Source: Macrostomum hystrix (taxonomy: Eukaryota > Platyhelminthes > Macrostomidae). From it: a DNA stretch of 64,000 nt. A program made the position numbers and the translations under genes. Positions 56,782 through 64,000 of this stretch are shown piece by piece. The DNA lies in contig CATNEN010000005.1 in the NCBI GenBank assembly GCA_950097015.1, positions 4,207,501-4,271,500 on the forward strand, in the 5' to 3' direction. The notes under the pieces were generated by a model. That model was not told where the DNA came from. It saw only the letters and a list, made by a program, of their open reading frames with translations, and did no database searches. Positions within the stretch are counted from its first letter, which is position 1, and each line of letters begins with the position of its first letter.

Positions 56782-57600
56782 CGTATGTTTCACGTTTTAA
56801 GCTGAATGCCTGGACCATTTTCAACCGGATTTGTTGAATTCGATTCGAAATTTTCAGCCGGTGGTGTGGCTTAAAATTGGTTGAATTCTGTTTATATTAA
56901 GACTGTTAAATTGACAGAAAACTGTATTTTTTGCAAAGTTCATTCAAGTTCAAACATGCTCGGCTGCTCTGGCTTGCTAAAAGTGTTCATTTCATTAGAT
57001 TGCATCAGCAGTGCCCAAGTTCAATTTACTCTCTTACCCTCTTTTCTGCATAGGCTAAAAAATCCATGCGCATCAATGTGCGTGTGGACCTTTCCTGCCG
57101 GCCAAATGAATTGCCCAGTGCTAAATGTGCATATCGTGTGTATTTGTGGGTCCCGCTTACCCTGGCTGGCTGAATTATTCATTGCTAGCCTAGACGCACT
57201 AAAATGTACACTTCTTAGCTAGCTAGCAGTGAGAGATTCAAACATAAATATGCAGATTTTTGTGCCCTCACATCAACGGTCGGATAGCCAGCTGGTAGGC
57301 ACTTAGGCTAGGTTAGGCTAGGATTCCCCGGCTCGAGTCCCCAGTGCGGCTGGCAAATTAATTGTCTTAATGGATGCCACCTGCTACTTTCAGTAACAGT
57401 CAGTGTGCTAAGTAACATTTTTTCTTTTGTATGTTTCACGTATGTTTCACGTTTTTAAGCTGAATGCTAAATGAGATTATCGCTTACATTTGCGATTGGC
57501 TGCTGCATTCAATACAGAAATTTCTGTATTGACAGGGTACAGTTTGTACAGGTACAAAGGCGAATGTACAAATCCACTATACTAAAAATGAAATGCTTGC
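56782..57600. other. Intergenic, mostly featureless
   Basis: A possible tRNA-like SINE head lies at 57275-57350 (GTCGGATAGCCAGCTGGTAG ... GGCTCGAGTCCCC). TTTCACGTTTTAAGCTGAATGC recurs at 56788 and 57445, so part is repeated. No supported gene was seen. Confidence 0.35.
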
Positions 57601-58165
57601 TAAACCAGAGTCTGAATCATGGCTAAACCAGCGTCTGAATCATGGCTAAACCAGCGTCTGAATCATGGCTAAAGCAGAGTTTGAATCATGGCTAAACCAG
57701 AGTCTGAATCATGGCTAAACCAGCGTCTGAATCATGGCTAAACCAGCGTCTGAATCATGGCTAAAGCAGAGTTTGAATCATGGCTAAACCAGAGTCTGAA
57801 TCATGGCTAAACCAGAGTCTGAATCATGGCTAAACCAGAGTCTGAATCATGGCTAAACCAGAGTCTGAATCATGGCTAAACCAGAGTTTGAATCATGGCT
57901 AAACCAGAGTCTGAATCATGGCTAAACCAGAGTTTGAATCAAGGCGAAACCAGAGTTTGAATCATGGCTACACCAGAGTTTAAATCATGGCTAAAACAGA
58001 GTTTGAATCATGGCTAAAGCAGACTTTAAATCATCACAGCGTCTGAATCATGGCTAAACCAGAGTTTGAATCATGGCTAAATTAGAGTTTGAATCATGGT
58101 AAAACGAGAGTTTGAATCATAGCCCACCAGGGTTTAAAACATGGCGGAACCTGAGTTTGAATCTT
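57600..58165. repeat. 23-bp minisatellite
   Basis: About 24 units of CCAGAGTCTGAATCATGGCTAAA with GTC/GTT and CC/GC variants, increasingly degenerate to the right, where it grades into the 18-bp array. Confidence 0.92.
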
Positions 58166-58189
58166 GGCTAACCCAGCGTTTGAAAAATC

Positions 58190-60477
58190 AACGTCAACTG
58201 GGGAGTCATCATCAAAATGGGGATCAAGGTAAACTGGGTGATCATCATCAACTGGGGGATCATTGTCAACTGGAGGAACATTGTCAGCTGGAGGAACATT
58301 GTTAACTGGGGATCATCATCAATGGGAAGACTTCATCAACTGGGGGATCATTGTGAACTGGGGGATCTTTGTTAACTGGGGAATCATTCTCAACTGGTGG
58401 ATCATTCTCAACTGGGGGATCATCATCAACTGGGGGATCATTGTGAACTGGGGGATCATTGTCAACTGTGGGATCATTGTCAACTGGGGGATCGTTGTCA
58501 ACTGGGGGATCATTTTCAAATGGGGGATCATCATCAACTGGGGGATCATCATCAACTGGGGGATCATCATCAACTGGGGGATCATTGTGAACTGGGCAAA
58601 ACGAGAGTTTGAATCATAGCCCACCAGGGTTTAAAACATGGCGAAATCTGAGTTTGAATCTTGGCTTACCCAGCGTTTGAAAAATCAACGTCAACTGGGG
58701 AGTCATCATCAAAATGGGGATCATGGTAAAATGGGGGATAATCGTCAACTGGGGGATCATGGTAAACTGGGGGATAATTGTCAACTGGGGAATCATCATC
58801 AAATGGGGGATCATGGTCAACTTGGGGATCATTGTCAACTGGGTGATCATCATCAACTGGGGATCATCATCAACTGGGGGTTCATTGTCAACTGTGGGAT
58901 CATTGTCAACCGGCGGGATCATTGTCAACTGGGGGATCATTGTCAACTGGGGGATCATTGTCAACTGGGGGGTAATGTTCAACTGGGGGATAATTGTCAA
59001 CTGGGGAATCATCATCAAATGGGGGATCATGGTCAACTTGGGGATCATTGTCAACTGGGTGATCATCATCAACTGGGGGATCATCATCAACTGGGGGATC
59101 GTTGTCAACTGGGGGTTCATTGTCAACTGTGGGATCATTGTCAACTGGGGGATCATTGTCAACTCGGGGATCATTGTGAACTGGTGGATCGTTGTCAACT
59201 GGGGGTTCATTGTCAACTGGGTGATCATCATCAACTGGGGGATCATTGTCAATTGGGGGAACATTGTCAACTGGAAGAACATTGTTAACTGGGGATCGTC
59301 ATCAATGGGGAGTCATCATCAACTGGGGGATCATGGTGAACTGGAGGATCTTTGTCAACTGGGGGATCATTGTCAACTGGGGGATCATTGTCAACTGGGG
59401 GATCATTGTCAACTGGGGGATCATTGTCAACTGGGGGATCATTGTCAACTGGGGGTTCATTGTCAACTGGGGGATCATTGTCAACTGGGGGATCATTGTC
59501 AACTGGGGGATCGTTGTCAACTGGGGGTTCATTGTCAACTGGGGGATCATTGTCAACTGGGGGATCATTGTCAACTGGGGGATCATCATCAACTGGGGGA
59601 TCATTGTCAACTGGGGGTTCATTGTCAACTGTGGGATCATTGTCAACGGGCGGGATCATTGTCAACTGGGAGATCATCATCAACGGGGGGATCATCATCA
59701 AATGGGGGATCATTGTCAACTGGGGGATCATTGTCAACTGGGGGTTCATTGTCAACTGGGGGATCATTGTCAACTGGGGGATCATTGTCAACTGGGGGAT
59801 CGTTGTCAACTGGGGGTTCATTGTCAACTGGGGGATCATTGTCAACTGGGGGATCATTGTCAACTGGGGGATCATCATCAACTGGGGGATCATTGTCAAC
59901 TGGGGGTTCATTGTCAACTGTGGGATCATTGTCAACGGGCGGGATCATTGTCAACTGGGAGATCATCATCAACGGGGGGATCATCATCAAATGGGGGGAT
60001 CATTGTCAACTGTGGGATCATTTTCAACTGGGGGTTCATTGTCAACTGGGGGATCAATGTCAACTGGGGGATCATTGTCAACTGGGGGATCGTTGTCAAC
60101 TGGGGGTTCATTGTCAACTGGGGGATCATTGTCAACTGGGGGATCATTGTCAACTGGGGGATCATCATCAACTGGGGGATCATTGTCAACTGGGGGTTCA
60201 TTGTCAACTGTGGGATCATTGTCAACGGGCGGGATCATTGTCAACTGGGAGAACATCATCAACGGGGGGATCATCATCAAATGGGGGATCATTGTCAACT
60301 GTGGGATCATTGTCAACTGGGAGATCATCATCAACGGGGGGATCATCATCAAATGGGGGATCATTGTCAACTGTGGGATCATTTTCAACTGGGGGATCAT
60401 TGTCAACTGGGGTATTATTGTCAACTGGAGGTTCATTGTCAACTGGGGGATCATTGTCAACTGGGGGATCATTGTAG
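58190..60477. repeat. 18-bp minisatellite with higher-order structure
   Basis: About 125 units of GGATCATTGTCAACTGGG. Variants TTGTCA, CATCATCA and TTTTCA are arranged in larger patterns. The junction with the 23-bp repeat (AAAACGAGAGTTTGAATCAT... to ...GTCAACTGGGGAGTCATCAT) occurs at about 58097 and again at about 58601, a duplication of about 504 bp. A block with GTCAACGGGCGGGATCATTG recurs at 59641, 59930 and 60223. Unit length divisible by three opens frames of up to 587 codons on both strands; these are not genes. Confidence 0.95.
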
Positions 60478-60575
60478 CTTTAAAAAGCTGTAAATTCAGC
60501 TGCTAAAAAGTATATACTAGACGAATTAAAAGTATTTCTGCTCCCCGAAGGGGGGCAAAACTTGCTAGTTATTTC

Positions 60576-60905
60576 CTAAACGGAAAGTAGTTCAGGGATG
60601 CCATTCTTCACTTCCGGATCAGAATTGCAGCTGTTTGTGATGGAAGATCGGATATCATTTTTAAAATCAGTGTATAAATATAGCTTTTTATTTATGGCCA
60701 AGAATACAGCTTTCCAAGCTGCGAAATAAATTTTATAAAATTCACTATAAAAAACTTGGCCCTGCAATGTCGCATCCTGTTTGTCTTGGTTCAGTACAAT
60801 TTGGCTATTTGTACTGCAAATTACCTGCACACTATTCCTCGTTTCCTTGTTATTTCCTTGCAAACAACGGCTTACCAGTAATTTTAGAGGTCCAGAAATA
60901 TACAT
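60576..60905 (-). other. Orphan open frame, 109 codons
   Basis: Open minus-strand frame in AT-rich DNA with a protein-like middle (AAWKAVFLAINKKLYLYTDF). No family was recognised, and no promoter or conserved splice partner is visible. It could be an exon or a chance frame. Confidence 0.2.
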
Positions 60906-61029
60906 AAAATATAAAATTAATCCGCATGGATGAAAAACGACAAACCTTTTTAGTAAAGCCAGCTATAATCCAGCTATAAGGCTACAGATTCGGCGTGACA
61001 AACACATTAATTTAACCCCAGTAAATGAA

Positions 61030-61255
61030 ATTAATGCTTGGCTTTTAGAGCAGGTGTTCGATTCCTTACTTCCACAGAGACAACTTAATTGTGCCCTTTA
61101 GAACGACACCTGACTCTGCATTGCTTCAGTTCACCCAGCAGTCAAATGGGTACCAGCATTAGCTGTAACAACAGCAGTACACATGAGTCTTCAGATGCAA
61201 TAGCTGCGGCTGTACTGTCGGCTGCACATCTGACCTGATAGGGCCAGGTGTAGTT
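61030..61255 (+). repeat. SINE family 2 copy between C and D
   Basis: GGTGTTCGATTCCTTACTTCC (box B-like), then CTGACTCTGCATTGCTTCAG, GGGTACCAGCATTAGCTG, and AATAGCTGCGGCTGTACTGT with CATCTGACCTGATAGGGCCA. The central CCATGGACTG part is deleted. Confidence 0.55.
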
Positions 61256-61921
61256 GATTATTTATTATAATTAAATTGCTGCTCAAGGCGCGACCATCCG
61301 ATATTTCAAGGCTTCTTGCACGAGAAAAATCAACTCTAGTACATGTTGTACGAAAGGGGCTGCTAACTTTGTGCTCCCAACATTCGTATATATTTGTCTG
61401 ATTAAGCATTGTGCAGTTAAACTGCATCAGATGCGATTGAGTCGGCTATATTAGAGCGCTAATATTGTGGAGTCAGGATCAAAGTCGGGATTAATTGTAT
61501 TAAGCTTTTCGCACAAATTTTAGTCGGCATTGGTTTAAAAATCGCTACAATGCGAAACCAACACAGGCATGCAAATATTATATTTTAAACACTCATTGTC
61601 ATGTCAAATAATATAAAAACTTTTTGAAAAAATAATTTCCGGATAAGAAAAATATCACAAAATTTCTTGGATAACAAACTTTGCTTCAGCTATAAGCTTT
61701 TTGCTAATGTCCACGTTTGAAATTCAAGCACCAAAGCATTGAATCAATGTACGAGCTACGTGCAGATTCCTAGACGTAATCGGCATGCATTCTGGGCTGT
61801 GCTATTCTAGAAGATGTACTGTTTAAGTGTTCAAACTGTCTAAGCTCTGATGCCAAGAAAATGTGACTCGCAAATAAAATGTCAGAAAACTGAATAGTCA
61901 GGAACTCGAGTTTTCTCGGCT

Positions 61922-63781
61922 TCAGTCGCCATCGTGTTCGATTTCCAAGAACACAGTCAGGTCACTGTCAGGTCTTGAACTCGTGCCCGCCTCATTAGTG
62001 CCAGGTGTTGCACTTACATTGGGACGTTGTGTCACCAGTGCAGAGTAGATGCAGCTGTCCACATTCTGAAGAGTTTTAAGTTTGATTCCTAAAGCTTTTG
62101 ATTCAACACAGGCAAGCCAGCCACTCCAACTACATGTTATGCGCCCAAGTATTTATCATTTTTAAAGGATTTAATTGTGTACCAATTTTTAATGTTGATA
62201 AATCAATTGTCTGCTATAAACCACCTGAATGATCAGACGCGCCCATATCCTACCGCTAAAAGCCCGTCTGCAACCCGAACTGTACGTCACGGATTTACTC
62301 ACTTCAGCTGTGGAGGCTCTAAACAGTGGCGGTGATTCAATCAGCTCAGTCTCGAACCTAGCCTCCTCATGTGAGCAGTCGCGATTTCTAAAGACGCCCT
62401 TCTGCAACGAACGGTTCGAACAACGAAAATTAGATTTCCCTTTGATATTTGAACTCGTCATCACTGATTACCTTGCTGATAACGACCGCAAGCGAAGATC
62501 CAAGAACGGCGAGTCCTGCCATGATCGCGAAAAGCAACGGCTTGAAAATGCGCTCTGTTCTCAAAATTTGTTTAGTTGGGGATAGGCTGGACTGAATTTT
62601 GAATTTTCTTTTGTTTAAAATTTTCTGCTATATTATAATATTTACTATATGCAGCTTGAGTTGTTTTTTTAACTTACTCGGAATGTTTGGGTCCGATGTC
62701 AGAGGACAGGTCACACTTTCTGTGGTGCTGTAGTTCCATGACAGTTTATCATCATTCCAATGTGCTGTGCATGTCACATTCACAGTGAGACAGTTTTCGC
62801 ATTTCCAAATCGACCTGAATTTGCCGTCCACTTCAGTGACACTCGATTGCATTGTTACTGTGGCATTTTCGTCTTGGTGGTCTCTCAGAAAGCATGTGTG
62901 CAGAGGATGTGGATCTGACTGCGATGACTCAAAGGTGAAATTCCAATCCGACGACTCAGTGGCACAGGTGTCATTTGAGTAGATGCTCAGGTTGCTTGGC
63001 GGATCTGAGATCGGGATTGTCGAGTTTGTGAGACTCCAGACATTGCTGTGTGCGCTTGTGAAATGGCACTTTTGTGGAATTGATTGTATACTCACAGTAG
63101 ACTTTGAGCAGTCGTGAGCTGAGGTCCTCGTCACCCACTCTGCATGAGTAGTTGCCAGCGTGACTTTCGTTCACATTTTGAATGGATTCTGACACGCTGC
63201 TTGCACTCGAGTTGCCAGAAGTTCGAATGGTGCTTACGTTTTTGCTTCCGTTGGACTTAGCGAGAGTCAGAATAACAGGTGGCAGATTGACAGGTGCTTC
63301 GTGGCACACCTGGACCCGACAGCTCACTGTGACGTTTGAGTTTCTCACAACTTCATCGGATGGCTCAATTGTAGCTAAATGTTTTAAGAAACGAGTGACT
63401 CAAAAATGTTTACATTTTTTTATGGAGAGATTCGCAAAATAGATTTGCTGTTGTTATTTTTAGTCATTGTCAGTAACTGTTTTCCAAGGTTTACGAATTT
63501 GAACACTAAAATGCTACCCATGCACTAGCAGGAGTTGGTTAGCAAGGTAAAGACTACTTTAATGTCACATCGAACTGAAAATGCAAACAATAATGCGTTT
63601 TTTGTGACAGAATATAGTTAGAATATAGTTAGAGAAAGGATTTATTGTAGTAACATAGGGCACGTTCGACAAACTCACCTGCTAATACAATTTTTCGAAT
63701 CCACATGCTAATGAAGTTCACGCACTGATTGTTTGCATCAGTAACGTTTGCGACGTATTTTCTCAGCAGAATCATTCGGAC
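61922..63781 (-). CDS. Copy D: receptor with type 2 tail, 3' six exons; exons 1-3 lie beyond the window
   Basis: Exons visible: 63781-63679 (exon 4), 63374-63096 (exon 5, Ig1), 63004-62678 (exon 6, Ig2), 62554-62472 (membrane span), 62401-62303, 62065-61922. All phases match copy C. Ig1 has its own loop length (NGSKNVSTIRT). The tail is nearly the same as in copy C (ETELIESPPLFRAST...), and exon 9 keeps the tyrosine motif and FLEIEHDGD end. Exons 1-3 should lie to the right of base 64000. Confidence 0.72.
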
Positions 63782-64000
63782 CTGAAAGCCGCATACAGTT
63801 TCTGGTTATGTCAGCACTGTTAATATAGGATGAAATAGAAGCGAATAAAATGTGTTTCTTTTTAGTGGTTACAGAAATTTGTCCCTAAAGTATGTGACCC
63901 ACATTCTCCATGCTAAATTACAGTCAACATTTGTGTTTTTGCTTGCTGTTTTATGCCTCGATCTTGAGTCATTTTGTTTGCAAATCTACTAAAATAAAAT

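Noticed and set aside
58263-60506. Open frames of up to 587 codons on both strands
   Set aside because: They arise because the 18-bp unit is a multiple of three; no start context, composition or family supports them.

Overview
This is a window of an invertebrate animal nuclear genome. Its genes are split by introns with GT..AG boundaries that keep splice phase. They include families absent from bacteria and typical of animals (LAMP, inactive rhomboid, ERI1, HOP2, RPAP1), and the spaces between them hold SINE, LINE, mariner, MITE and minisatellite sequence. The exact phylum cannot be read from the window.

Layout. 1-5.1 kb: a LAMP-family lysosomal membrane glycoprotein on the minus strand, complete except for the last bases of the stop codon. 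5.1-7.05 kb: intergenic, with a 102-bp hairpin MITE and a 612-bp piggyBac-type MITE. 7.08-8.08 kb: an ERI1-like 3'-5' exoribonuclease on the minus strand. 8.1-16.1 kb: transposon graveyard (Merlin-like relic, a 643-bp TA-flanked MITE, a decayed hAT-like gene). 16.15-21.1 kb: an iRhom (inactive rhomboid) gene on the plus strand. 23.1-23.8 kb: an intronless HOP2/PSMC3IP gene. 26.0-36.3 kb: a 12-exon RPAP1 gene. Many of the introns and flanks of these plus-strand genes hold a private minisatellite.

36.4-64 kb: a tandem array of minus-strand paralogues with nine exons each. The protein has a signal peptide, a discoidin-like (F5/8C-like) module, two Ig-like modules, one membrane span and a short tail with a YxxPhi/ITIM-like tyrosine. 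Copies A, B and C are complete, copy D runs off the right end, and at least two relic copies lie between them. Copies A/B and C/D carry two different membrane/tail types under similar ectodomains. A nested LINE plus mariner lies between A and B, an unidentified insertion between B and C, and a long compound satellite (57.6-60.5 kb) between C and D. The array looks like a rapidly evolving cell-surface recognition family and is the most promising candidate here for an undescribed system.

The five single-copy genes are unrelated housekeeping or signalling genes (lysosome, small/histone RNA trimming, ER trafficking, meiotic recombination, RNA polymerase II assembly) and show no functional grouping. 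All exon limits were derived by hand from splice consensus, phase and family knowledge; every complete model closes to a multiple of three.
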